From: Iamia sp035765045 | Lineage (GTDB): Bacteria > Actinomycetota > Acidimicrobiia > Acidimicrobiales > Iamiaceae | Length of the DNA: 11,470 nucleotides | NCBI GenBank assembly: GCA_035765045.1 | Contig: DASTYI010000187.1 | Span: 1-11,470 of the forward strand | Reading direction: 5' to 3' | Part shown: piece by piece, positions 1 through 7,231 of the stretch | How the letters are laid out: each line of letters begins with the position of its first letter | How positions within the stretch are numbered: position 1 is the first letter of the stretch | The notes under the pieces: model-generated | Told to the model about the DNA's origin: nothing | What the model saw: only the letters and a program-made list of their open reading frames with translations | Databases searched by the model: none | Made by a program: the position numbers and the translations under genes

Positions 1-633
1 GAAGGTCACCTCGGTGGTGGCGACGAGCACGACGGTGCCGTCCACCAGCTGCGCCTCGATGGCCAGCTCGACGGGCCGGGTCACGCCGTGGACGGTCAGC
101 TCGCCTTCGGCGGTGACGGCGATCGGCTCGCCGGTCGCGGCCCCTGACCCGAGCTCGACCGGCTCGGTGAGCGAGAAGGTGGCCGTCGGGTGGGTGTCGG
201 TCTCCAGGGCCCGCTGCACCTGGTCGTCCCGCATCGAGGTCTCGGTGGTGATCGTGGTGAGGTCGACCTCGAAGGCGGCGGCGGTCAGGGTCGAGCCCTC
301 GATGGCGACCTCGCCGGTGACGGCGTCGGTGCGCCCGACGGCGGTGGTCGAGCCGATCGCCGCCAGCTCCTCCTCGATGCGGAATCCGGCGAAGGTGCCG
401 GTGGCGCTCTCGTAGGTGAAGTCGCCGGTCTCGGTGTCGACGGTCCAGGTGCCGGCCACGCCCTCGTCGCCGGCGGTGGTCGAGGACGACCCGGCCTCGT
501 CCTGGACCGACTCGACCGCCGTGGCCAGGTCGGCCTCGGCCGGGGCGTCGTCGCGGAGGAACCACCAGGCGCCGGCGCCGAGGAGGGCCACGACCAGGAC
601 GAGGCCGACGGTGATCGTGCGGGGGATGCTCAT
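1..633 (-). CDS. YceI-family protein with N-terminal membrane anchor (3' end outside window)
   Basis: The first 211 residues are visible and the gene runs off the left edge. A short N-terminus is followed by one hydrophobic segment (about residues 8-26, ending WWF) with no cysteine lipobox, so it looks like a membrane anchor. A low-complexity Asp/Glu/Ser/Thr linker (28-58) leads into a YceI beta-barrel domain. That domain starts at GTWTVDTETGDFTYES (61-76) and includes FEVDLTTITTETSMRDDQVQ (121-140) and the family's GELTVHGVTRPVEL (177-190). YceI proteins are lipocalin-like barrels that bind isoprenoid or other amphipathic lipids outside the cytoplasm. The ligand here cannot be read from sequence. 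The start is the only ATG or GTG in frame before the hydrophobic segment; no good Shine-Dalgarno lies before it. Only the last strands of the barrel should be missing. It is divergent from the carboxypeptidase gene and shares a repeat-rich upstream region with it. Confidence 0.88.
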   Translation of the reverse strand, partial: MSIPRTITVGLVLVVALLGAGAWWFLRDDAPAEADLATAVESVQDEAGSSSTTAGDEGVAGTWTVDTETGDFTYESATGTFAGFRIEEELAAIGSTTAVGRTDAVTGEVAIEGSTLTAAAFEVDLTTITTETSMRDDQVQRALETDTHPTATFSLTEPVELGSGAATGEPIAVTAEGELTVHGVTRPVELAIEAQLVDGTVVLVATTEVTF

Positions 634-643
634 GCCGGGACGG

Positions 644-658
644 TACGAACGGTCCCTG
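644..658 (+). repeat. Half copy of the downstream palindrome's arm
   Basis: The 15 bases TACGAACGGTCCCTG match 14 of 15 bases of 2360-2374, the left arm and centre of the palindrome that follows the carboxypeptidase gene. The copy has no matching right arm. It lies just upstream of the YceI start, so the two copies bracket the carboxypeptidase gene in the same orientation. A decayed member of the same repeat family is the simplest reading, but one 15-base match does not prove it. Confidence 0.5.
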
Positions 659-693
659 AGAGGTCCCTGGGAGCGGCCCGGGAGGTCCCGGGG
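650..693. repeat. Four tandem 11-bp units in a divergent promoter region
   Basis: Units begin at 650, 661, 672 and 683: CGGTCCCTGAG, AGGTCCCTGGG, AGCGGCCCGGG and AGGTCCCGGGG, consensus AGGTCCCTGGG. Units 1, 2 and 4 agree closely; unit 3 is degenerate. Each unit contains or approximates a TCCC-N-GGGA dyad, exact at 664-672. The 11-bp period places the dyads on roughly the same DNA face. The array ends 24 bases before the carboxypeptidase start and begins 17 bases before the YceI start, so it could hold operators for either or both genes. Slippage in GC-rich DNA is the alternative. Confidence 0.5.
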
Positions 694-716
694 GACGGTG
701 GGTCGAACCATGGCGG

Positions 717-2357
717 ATGGCCTGCCCCCACCACGCTCCCCTGTCCCGCCGGGGCTTCCTGGCCGGCGGCGCCGCCGCCCTGGCCGGGGCCGCCCTGCTC
801 CCCGGGACGCCCGCCTCGGCCCTCCTCGGCGGGTCCGGGCTCGGCGGGCTCACCGGCTCGGAGCCGTTCCGCCTGGCCGTCGCCTGGCCCGCCACCGCGG
901 CCCAGCGGGCCGCCCTCACCGCCTTCGACCTGACCCACGGCGCCCGCCAGGGCGGGGTCGAGGTCCTGCTGTGGCCGGGCGACCGGGCCCGGCTCGCCCT
1001 CACCGGGATCCGCCACCGGGTGCTGGTCGACGATCTCGTCGCCCACGACCAGGCCGTGGCCCGGGCCGCCGGCGGGACGGTCACGACCGCCGCCGCCCAG
1101 CCCGGCCAGGTCGCCGACTACCGCACCCTGGCCGACTACCACGCCGACATGTCGGCCCTCGCCGCCGCCCGCCCCGACCTGTGCCGGCTGGTGACGCTGC
1201 CCGAGCTGACGCTCGAGGGCCGGACGGTCGTCGGCATCGAGATCGCCGCCCGGGTGGCCGAGCGGGACGGGCGCCCGACCTTCTACGTCGACGGCCTCCA
1301 CCACGCCCGGGAGTGGCCCTCGGGCGAGCTGTCGATGATGTTCGCCACCGACCTGGTGCGGAGCGAGGGCCGCGACCGCCGCATCACCAACCTGCTGGCG
1401 CGCTGCCGGGTCCTCGTCGTCCCGGTGGTCAACGCCGACGGCTTCACCCACTCGCGCGGCTTCCCGATCGACGATCGCCCGCTCGAGGTGGCCACCGCCA
1501 TCGTCGGCGCCGGGAGCTACTGGCGGAAGAACCGGCGCACGCTCACCGGCGACCTCGGCCTCGGCCCGCTCGGCGGGCTCACCGCCTACGGCGTCGACCC
1601 CAACCGCAACTACGGCATCCGCTGGGGCGGGCCCGGGGCCAGCGCCATCCCCGTCGAGCAGGACTACCGCGGCCCCGAGGTGTTCTCCGAGCCCGAGAGC
1701 CGCAACGTCAACCGGGTCGTCCTGGGCCGGGGCACGACGGGCTACCTGACCAACCACACCTACAGCGACCTGGTGCTGCGGCCGTGGGGCGACACCGAGG
1801 CCGACAGCCTCGACGAGCCCCTCCTCCGCCAGCTGGGCGACGCCTGCGCGGCGATCAACGGCTACACGTCGCAGAAGTCGATCGCCCTCTACCCCACCAC
1901 CGGGACCTCCGAGGACCACGCCTACGCCGCCGTCGGCGCCCTCGCCTACACCTTCGAGCACGGCCTCGACGCCTTCCACCCGCCGTACGCCGACTTCGTG
2001 CCCGAGGCCTACGCCCGCAACCGCGAGCCCTTCCTGATCCTGGCCGAGGCGGCGGCCGACCCGGCCCACCACGCCGTGATCACCGGGCGGACGGTCACCG
2101 CCGCCGGGCGGGGCGCGCCGGCGGAGGTGGTGATCCGCAAGACGGTCACCGTGCCGACGGCGGCGGGCACGGTGGTCGACGAGGTGCGATTCGCCCTCCG
2201 GTCGCGGGCCGACGGGACCTTCACCGCCCACCTGGGCCCGTCGACCTCGCCGCTGTCGGCCACCGAGGAGGCCTGGGAGGTCGTCACCGCCCGCGCCAGC
2301 CGCCGGGTCAGCGTCGCCCGGGGCGAGCGGGCCCGCACCGGCGACCTCCGCGCCTGA
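717..2357 (+). CDS. Tat-exported M14 zinc carboxypeptidase
   Basis: This 546-residue secreted metallopeptidase should remove C-terminal residues from peptides outside the cell. The N-terminus has a twin-arginine signal: SRRGFLAGG (10-18), then a hydrophobic stretch to an Ala-rich cleavage region near ASA (33-35). Residues about 50-130 form the short pro-region-like domain common before bacterial M14 domains. Catalytic features are in order: zinc ligands H196 and E199 in HHAREW, substrate-binding N296-R297 in DPNRNYG, third zinc ligand H347 in TNHTYSD, LYPTTGTSEDHAY (391-403) and the catalytic acid E414 in YTFEHG. Residues about 450-546 look like a small beta-sandwich appendage. The start is the only in-frame candidate before the Tat motif; ATG 710 is in another frame. 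The stop codon TGA lies at the edge of a large palindrome. The peptide specificity is not predictable here. Confidence 0.93.
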   Translation: MACPHHAPLSRRGFLAGGAAALAGAALLPGTPASALLGGSGLGGLTGSEPFRLAVAWPATAAQRAALTAFDLTHGARQGGVEVLLWPGDRARLALTGIRHRVLVDDLVAHDQAVARAAGGTVTTAAAQPGQVADYRTLADYHADMSALAAARPDLCRLVTLPELTLEGRTVVGIEIAARVAERDGRPTFYVDGLHHAREWPSGELSMMFATDLVRSEGRDRRITNLLARCRVLVVPVVNADGFTHSRGFPIDDRPLEVATAIVGAGSYWRKNRRTLTGDLGLGPLGGLTAYGVDPNRNYGIRWGGPGASAIPVEQDYRGPEVFSEPESRNVNRVVLGRGTTGYLTNHTYSDLVLRPWGDTEADSLDEPLLRQLGDACAAINGYTSQKSIALYPTTGTSEDHAYAAVGALAYTFEHGLDAFHPPYADFVPEAYARNREPFLILAEAAADPAHHAVITGRTVTAAGRGAPAEVVIRKTVTVPTAAGTVVDEVRFALRSRADGTFTAHLGPSTSPLSATEEAWEVVTARASRRVSVARGERARTGDLRA

Positions 2358-2390
2358 CGTACGAACGGTGCCTGGCACCGTTCGTACGTC
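2356..2390. terminator. Perfect 17-bp inverted repeat, likely terminator; GGTGCC-T-GGCACC family
   Basis: Arms 2356-2372 and 2374-2390 are exact reverse complements around one central T at 2373. As RNA this gives a stem of about 16 bp with a CTG loop. It begins inside the carboxypeptidase stop codon (TGA 2355-2357) and ends 12 bases before the tetR operators. No T-run follows, which is common for actinobacterial terminators. The 13-base core GGTGCCTGGCACC is identical to the one at 7928-7940, while the outer arms differ. That suggests a repeat family as well as a terminator. Confidence 0.75.
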
Positions 2391-2401
2391 CCACCACCGT
2401 G

Positions 2402-2416
2402 TAAGGCGAGTGCCTT
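2402..2416 (+). promoter_or_regulatory. TetR-type operator, copy 1
   Basis: TAAGGCGAGTGCCTT contains the perfect dyad AAGGC-N4-GCCTT at 2403-2416. It overlaps the first base or two of the probable -35 element of tetR. A second copy in opposite orientation lies 22 bp away centre to centre. Binding by the adjacent TetR-family protein is inferred from position and symmetry. Confidence 0.65.
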
Positions 2417-2443
2417 GACCGATTGAGGCATCCGCCTTAGGGT
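2415..2443 (+). promoter_or_regulatory. Promoter of tetR, predicting a leaderless transcript
   Basis: The -35 candidate is TTGACC (2415-2420) and the -10 candidate is TAGGGT (2438-2443), with the standard 17-bp spacer. Transcription should start near 2450-2451, exactly at the GTG codon at 2451. That predicts a leaderless mRNA and explains why no Shine-Dalgarno is present. The upstream GTG at 2442 would lie inside the -10 element. The two dyad operators overlap both promoter elements. Confidence 0.6.
2425..2439 (-). promoter_or_regulatory. TetR-type operator, copy 2
   Basis: Read on the minus strand it is TAAGGCGGATGCCTC, matching copy 1 at 12 of 15 positions. Together the two copies form one larger imperfect inverted repeat (2402-2439). 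This copy sits in the promoter spacer and touches the -10 element, so occupancy should block RNA polymerase. Confidence 0.6.
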
Positions 2444-2450
2444 GCGGCCC

Positions 2451-3104
2451 GTGGCCGACGCCCGGGAGCAGATGATCGACGCCGCCGAGCGGCTGGCCGC
2501 CGAGCGGGGCTTGGCCGCCATGTCGCTGCGCGAGGTCCAGGCCGCCGCCGGGCAGCGCAACAAGTCGGCCGCCCAGTACCACTTCGGCTCGAAGGAGGGG
2601 CTGGTCGAGGCGGTCGTCGCCACCCGCATGGGGGCGGTCGGCGCCCGCCGCCGGGAGCTGCTCGACGCCCTCGACGCCGACCCGGCCCGCCGCGACCTGG
2701 TCGAGGCCCTCGTCGTCCCGCTGGCCGAGCACGTGCTGGCCGGCCCCGGCCCCAGCCACTGGGCCCGCTTCCTCGTCCAGGCCGCCCACGACCCGACCTT
2801 CGCCCGCACCGTCCGCCTGGCCTTCGAGGGCAGCTCGTTCCGCGCCGTGCGCGACGCCCTGCGGGCCGGGCTCGACCACGTCCCCGAGCCGCTGCGCGAC
2901 CGTCGGCTCGACCACGCCGTCGGGCTCGTCGTCACCTCGTTGGCCGCCCTGGAGGCCGGCGACCGCCCCGGCGGGCCCCGCGCCCTGCCGGCCCCGGCGC
3001 AGATCGCCGACCTCGTCGACATGGCCCTCGGCGTGCTCGACGCCCCCGTCTCGGCCGCCACCACCGCCGCCCTCGCCGCCCGGCCCACCCGCCGCCGCGC
3101 CTGA
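2451..3104 (+). CDS. TetR-family transcriptional repressor
   Basis: The product has 217 residues, the normal length for TetR regulators. The N-terminal DNA-binding domain reads AREQMIDAAERLAAERG, then a helix-turn-helix spanning MSLREVQAAAGQRNKSAAQYHFGSKEGLVEAVV, with the characteristic YHFGSKEGL ending. The rest is helical and should form the dimer and ligand pocket; no known effector signature is recognised. I chose GTG 2451 because the promoter at 2415-2443 puts the transcript start there. GTG 2442, three codons earlier, is the alternative and would overlap the -10 element. Two AAGGC-type dyads lie immediately upstream, so autorepression is likely. The dioxygenase gene follows after 15 bases with its own Shine-Dalgarno, so the regulator probably controls it, responding to its substrate or a related molecule (inference). 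Confidence 0.92.
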   Translation: MADAREQMIDAAERLAAERGLAAMSLREVQAAAGQRNKSAAQYHFGSKEGLVEAVVATRMGAVGARRRELLDALDADPARRDLVEALVVPLAEHVLAGPGPSHWARFLVQAAHDPTFARTVRLAFEGSSFRAVRDALRAGLDHVPEPLRDRRLDHAVGLVVTSLAALEAGDRPGGPRALPAPAQIADLVDMALGVLDAPVSAATTAALAARPTRRRA

Positions 3105-3108
3105 CCCC

Positions 3109-3113
3109 AGGAG
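3109..3113 (+). promoter_or_regulatory. Shine-Dalgarno of the dioxygenase gene
   Basis: AGGAG lies six bases before ATG 3120, between the tetR stop and the dioxygenase start. It fixes that start and supports co-transcription from the tetR promoter. Confidence 0.75.
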
Positions 3114-3119
3114 CCCCCG

Positions 3120-4028
3120 ATGCTGACCCTCGACCTCGGTCCCCGCCTGGCCGCCCGCACCGCCCCCGGCTTCGACGACCGGCCCTACGAGCGCTTCACG
3201 CTCACCCCGCTCTCGCCCACCATCGGGGCCGAGGTCGACGGGGTCCACCTGGGTGACCCCGTCGACGACGAGCTCCACGCCGAGCTGCGCCGGGCCCTGC
3301 TCGAGTGGAAGGTCCTGTTCTTCCGCGACCAGGACATCACCCGGCCCCAGCAGCGGGCCTTCGCCGAGCTGTGGGGCGGGCTGGAGCGGCATCCCTTCTA
3401 CAAGTACGTCCACCCCGGCAACGACGAGGCCGACGTCGTCACCCTGGCCAAGGACGCCATGAGCGGCGGGGCCGAGAACGAGTGGCACGCCGACGTGACC
3501 TGGCACGCCGAGCCGTCGTGGGGGGCGGTGCTGCGCGCCGTCGAGGTCCCCCCGGTCGGCGGCGACACGCTGTGGGCCGACGCCGCCGCCGCCCACGACG
3601 CCCTCCCCGAGGAGCTGCGGGCGCGGATCGCCGGGCTCACCGCCGTCCACGACTGGCAGCACACCTTCGGCCTGGCCATGACCGACGACGTCCGCGAGCA
3701 GCTGGCCGAGCAGTTCCCGGCCCAGGAGCACCCCGTCGTCCGGGTCCACCCCGAGACCGGGCGCCGCACCCTGTTCGTCAACGCCATCTTCACCCGCCGG
3801 ATCGTCGGGCTCCCCGAGGCCGAGAGCGACGCCCTGCTCCTCCGGCTCCAGCAGGCGATCACCCGCCCCGAGCACCAGTGCCGGTTCCGGTGGACCCCGG
3901 GCGCCGTCGCCTTCTGGGACAACCGGGCCACCCAGCACTACGCGGCGAGCGACTACTGGCCCCAGCGCCGGGTGATGGACCGCATCTCGATCGCCGGCGA
4001 CCGCCCGGTGGGGCCCGCTCAGTCGTAG
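3120..4028 (+). CDS. TauD/TfdA-family Fe(II)/2-oxoglutarate dioxygenase
   Basis: The product has 302 residues, normal for the family. It uses Fe(II), O2 and 2-oxoglutarate to hydroxylate a small organic substrate, often causing release of sulfite, sulfate or another group. Iron ligands are H123 and D125 in EWHADVTW and H273 in RATQHYA. T150 in GGDTLW, R284 and R288 are at the spacings (from H123 +27, from H273 +11 and +15) that E. coli TauD uses for co-substrate and substrate binding. H91 and Y94 in HPFY also appear to match sulfonate-contacting residues of TauD, though I compared from memory. A taurine-like or other sulfonate substrate is therefore possible, but TfdA, alkylsulfatase and other subfamilies look similar. 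It is probably co-transcribed with tetR. Its stop overlaps the convergent permease gene by 10 bp. No sulfonate importer is adjacent. Confidence 0.93.
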   Translation: MLTLDLGPRLAARTAPGFDDRPYERFTLTPLSPTIGAEVDGVHLGDPVDDELHAELRRALLEWKVLFFRDQDITRPQQRAFAELWGGLERHPFYKYVHPGNDEADVVTLAKDAMSGGAENEWHADVTWHAEPSWGAVLRAVEVPPVGGDTLWADAAAAHDALPEELRARIAGLTAVHDWQHTFGLAMTDDVREQLAEQFPAQEHPVVRVHPETGRRTLFVNAIFTRRIVGLPEAESDALLLRLQQAITRPEHQCRFRWTPGAVAFWDNRATQHYAASDYWPQRRVMDRISIAGDRPVGPAQS

Positions 4029-4773
4029 GTGTTGATGGCCCGGACGTTGAGGGCCACGGCGAGGACCATCCCGACCACGAGCACGGCGGCGCCCTTGGCC
4101 AGCACGTCGGCCTCGAACCCCTCCAGGATCAGCGACCGGGCCGCCTCCATGATGTAGGTGACCGGGTTGAACCCGGCGGCGACCTCCATCGGCCGGGTCA
4201 GCTGGTCGCGGGGCACGAAGTTCGGCGTGAGGAACAGCAGCGGGAAGAAGATGAAGCTGGCCGAGTTGGTGGCCGCCGCGCTCCGGGTCTTCATGGCGAC
4301 CAGCTGCATGAACCCGGCGAAGACCGTGGCCCAGACGCTCATGATGACGAGCAGCAGCAGGAAGCCACCGACGCCGCTCTCGATGCGGACCCCGAAGAGC
4401 ATCCCGACCACGACGATCACCGTGGTGATGAGGACGTTCTTGAGCGTCTCGGACAGCAGCCGGCCCAGCACGATGGCGTGGCGGGGGATCGGCGTGGCCC
4501 GCAGCTTGTCGAAGTAGCCGCCCTCGATCTCCTCGACGAGGAACAGCGCCGCGGTGCCGAAGGAAGCGGCGGTGAGCAGGGCGGCGGGGAGCGAGAAGGC
4601 GGCGTAGCCCTGGCCCTCCAGGAACGGCGTGCCCTCCTTGGGGAAGATCTTGCCGGCCTGGCCGATGTTGACCACGAAGAAGAACAGCGGGATGAAGAGC
4701 ATGGGCATCAGCGACTCGAGCGAGCGCACCCCCTCGACGACCGCCCGCTTCGTCAGCACCACGGTGGGGCTGT

Positions 4774-4777
<4 letters not shown>
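4019..4777 (-). CDS. ABC-2 type exporter permease (DrrB-like)
   Basis: This 252-residue integral membrane protein is the transmembrane half of an exporter. Hydrophobic segments lie near residues 22-39, 59-80, 112-130, 138-162, 173-188 and 227-247, giving the six helices usual for ABC-2 permeases. Family hallmarks are EEIEGGYFDKLRATPIPRHAI (82-102), the coupling region after helix 2, and LTPNFVPRDQLTRPM (183-197) followed by NPVTYIMEAARS (204-215). The start ATG 4777-4775 overlaps the ATPase stop as ATGA, and an AGGAGG Shine-Dalgarno lies seven bases upstream inside the ATPase gene. The pair is therefore translationally coupled. The substrate is unknown; relatives move drugs, lipids or glycolipid precursors. 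The 3' end overlaps the convergent dioxygenase gene by 10 bp. Confidence 0.93.
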
Positions 4778-5577
<800 letters not shown>

Positions 5578-5622
5578 GATCGCCGGAGCGTACGCCGGTG
5601 AACCGGTCAGGATGTGGCCAGT

Positions 5623-6510
5623 TCAGATCCCGGCCGGCGCCGGTCCCGCGGTGGCCTCGATCAGGTGGGCGGGGGCCCACCAGTAGTCGCTGACCCGGCG
5701 GTGGCGGACGGTGGCGAAGCCGGCGGCCCGCAGGTCCTCGCCCCACGCCGCGATCGGCTGCTCCCAGGTGTGGCGCTCGGCGTCGGGGGCGATCTGGCCG
5801 ACCAGCACCGGGAGCAGGAAGCCGGCCGCCACCAGCGGGTCGTCGGCGTACTCGGCCAGGCCGTGCTCGTACCGGTCGACCAGGTGGCGGAGGTGGGCCT
5901 CGGAGCGATCGGTCAGGGCCGGGCAGTCGAACTCGACGACGAGCAGGGCGCCGACCCGGCCGGCCAGGTCGGCCAGCGCCGCGGCCCGGGCCGGGGGCGG
6001 GACGGCGTGGAGGGCGAAGGTCGACTGGGCCACGTCCCAGCGCCGGTCGGGCACGGCGGCGGCCAGGGCCTCGGCCCCGATCGGGTGGCCCACGACCTCG
6101 ACGTCGCAGCCGTCGAGCCGGCGCCGGGCCCGGGCCAGCAGCTCGGCCGACGGCTCGACCAGGTCGAGGCGCCGGAGACCGGTGCGGAGGCTGGCCGCGG
6201 TCAGCCGGCCCTCGCCGCACCCGATGTCGAGCACGGTGGTGGGGCGACGCTCGGCGTGCACCCCGGCCAGGGCCCGCCCGGCCCGCTCGTAGAGGCCGAC
6301 GTTGCCGCCGCCGTCGATGAAGCGCTCGAAGGCCTCGGGGTCGGTGTAGACGTCGTCGCCGCCCCGGGCCAGGTGGGCGGCCAGGGCCGGGGCCAGCAGG
6401 TCGGCGGGGTCGAGGGCGCGGGCCCGGGCGGCGTGCTCGGCGGCCTCGTCCCAGGCCCCCCGGGTGATGGCCTCGAGCGCCACCACCAGCGCCTCGCGTG
6501 CCGATGCCAC
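5623..6510 (-). CDS. Class I SAM-dependent methyltransferase with TPR-like N-terminus
   Basis: The product has about 295 residues. Residues about 5-48 resemble a single TPR-like helix pair (ITRGAWDEAAEHAARARALDP). A conserved-looking linker with FERFIDGGGNVGLYERAGRAL (61-81) precedes the Rossmann methyltransferase core. Motif I is VLDIGCGEGRL (93-103), the acidic end of strand 2 is near E119 in LDLVEP, and RRWDVAQSTFALHAVPPPA (156-174) fits the motif IV region. The C-terminal part (AWGEDLRAAGFATVRHRRVSDYWW) resembles the last strands of such enzymes. It should transfer a methyl group from S-adenosylmethionine to an unknown acceptor. The start is uncertain: GTG 6510, GTG 6516 and GTG 6543 are all in frame, and none has a clear ribosome site. 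It follows the nucleotidyltransferase-like gene on the same strand after about 77 bases and may share its transcript. Confidence 0.82.
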   Translation of the reverse strand: MASAREALVVALEAITRGAWDEAAEHAARARALDPADLLAPALAAHLARGGDDVYTDPEAFERFIDGGGNVGLYERAGRALAGVHAERRPTTVLDIGCGEGRLTAASLRTGLRRLDLVEPSAELLARARRRLDGCDVEVVGHPIGAEALAAAVPDRRWDVAQSTFALHAVPPPARAAALADLAGRVGALLVVEFDCPALTDRSEAHLRHLVDRYEHGLAEYADDPLVAAGFLLPVLVGQIAPDAERHTWEQPIAAWGEDLRAAGFATVRHRRVSDYWWAPAHLIEATAGPAPAGI

Positions 6511-6587
6511 CGGCACAGGTTGGCACGGACCGGCCGCCGCCACCGCCCGACGGTCGACGTCCTCGCCGCCCGGATCGTCCTCGGCGC

Positions 6588-7190
6588 CTAGGGGCCCCGC
6601 GCCTCCAGCTCCTCGGCCCGGCGCCGGTCCTTGGCCCGGCCGACGGCGCGGCGCATCGTGACCAGGTCGGACCGGGTGACGAAGCGGACCCGGAACCCGT
6701 CGGGGCCGGTGGCCACCAGGGCCCGGGCCACGAACGCCCGGACGTCGAGGGCGCCCCACGGCAGCGCCGGCGTGCAGCAGTCGCCGCTGGCCGTCGGCGT
6801 GGCGAAGCGGACCTTGGCCAGGGCGAAGGCGGCGGGGGCGGTGGCCACCGGGCGGTCGTCGTCGTCGACCAGGGCGGCGCCGACGGCGGTGAAGGCGGTG
6901 GCCAGCGCCTCCTGCTGGCGGGGGTCGCCGTCCCAGAGCAGGTCGAGGTCGCCGGTCAGCTCCCGGCTGCCGTGGAGGATCCCGGCCACCTGGCCCATCA
7001 CCACCACCTCGGCCCCGGCGGCGTCGAGGGCCCGCAGCAGGGGGCGGGGGTCGAAGCCGATGGCGTCGTCGGTGCCGACGGTGCCGGTGACGTCGTCGCC
7101 GTCCTCGTGGCTCGTGCCCGTGCGGGCCCGCCCGGCGGTGAGGGCGGCGAGCCGGGCGACGGCGTCGTCGAGCCGCGACAGGGGGTCCAT
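6588..7190 (-). CDS. Nucleotidyltransferase-fold protein (AbiEii-like), function unknown
   Basis: The 200-residue product has an acidic, probably flexible N-terminal part (about 20-45) and then a nucleotidyltransferase-fold core. The core reads VVVMGQVAGILHGSRELTGDLDLLW (62-86), with G74-S75 and the acidic pair D81 and D83 in TGDLDLL. A possible third acid is D149 in GALDVRAF. The C-terminal helix SDLVTMRRAVGRAKDRRRAEELEA (174-197) resembles the K-x-x-x-GR-x-KD ending of AbiEii-type and related proteins. These transfer nucleotides to RNA, protein or small molecules; the target here is unknown. ATG 7190 is preferred because a GAGG...GGGGG purine-rich stretch precedes it; ATG 7247 would overlap the divergent crotonase gene. 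No AbiEi-like antitoxin is adjacent, so a toxin-antitoxin role is not supported. Confidence 0.7.
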   Translation of the reverse strand: MDPLSRLDDAVARLAALTAGRARTGTSHEDGDDVTGTVGTDDAIGFDPRPLLRALDAAGAEVVVMGQVAGILHGSRELTGDLDLLWDGDPRQQEALATAFTAVGAALVDDDDRPVATAPAAFALAKVRFATPTASGDCCTPALPWGALDVRAFVARALVATGPDGFRVRFVTRSDLVTMRRAVGRAKDRRRAEELEARGP

Positions 7191-7231
7191 CCCCCGAGCC
7201 TCGCGGACGGGCGGGCGGCCAGACTGCCGAG

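Noticed and set aside
416..2404. Plus-strand open frame (about 660 codons) overlapping the carboxypeptidase gene in another frame
   Set aside because: The product is Arg/Pro/Gly-rich and featureless, while the other frame encodes a complete M14 peptidase.
630..3938. Very long open frame on the minus strand (about 1100 codons) across carboxypeptidase, tetR and dioxygenase genes
   Set aside because: It is antisense to three genes with clear catalytic or DNA-binding motifs. Its translation is Gly/Ala/Arg/Pro/Val-rich with no domain. Long stop-free antisense frames are expected at this GC content.
5595..5606. Small dyad CCGGT-GA-ACCGG upstream of the ABC ATPase as an operator
   Set aside because: Five-base GC-rich arms are common by chance here, and no promoter elements with standard spacing overlap it.
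6588..7190. AbiE-type toxin-antitoxin or phage-defence module
   Set aside because: Only the nucleotidyltransferase-like protein is present. Neither neighbour resembles AbiEi, and there are no other defence genes in the window.
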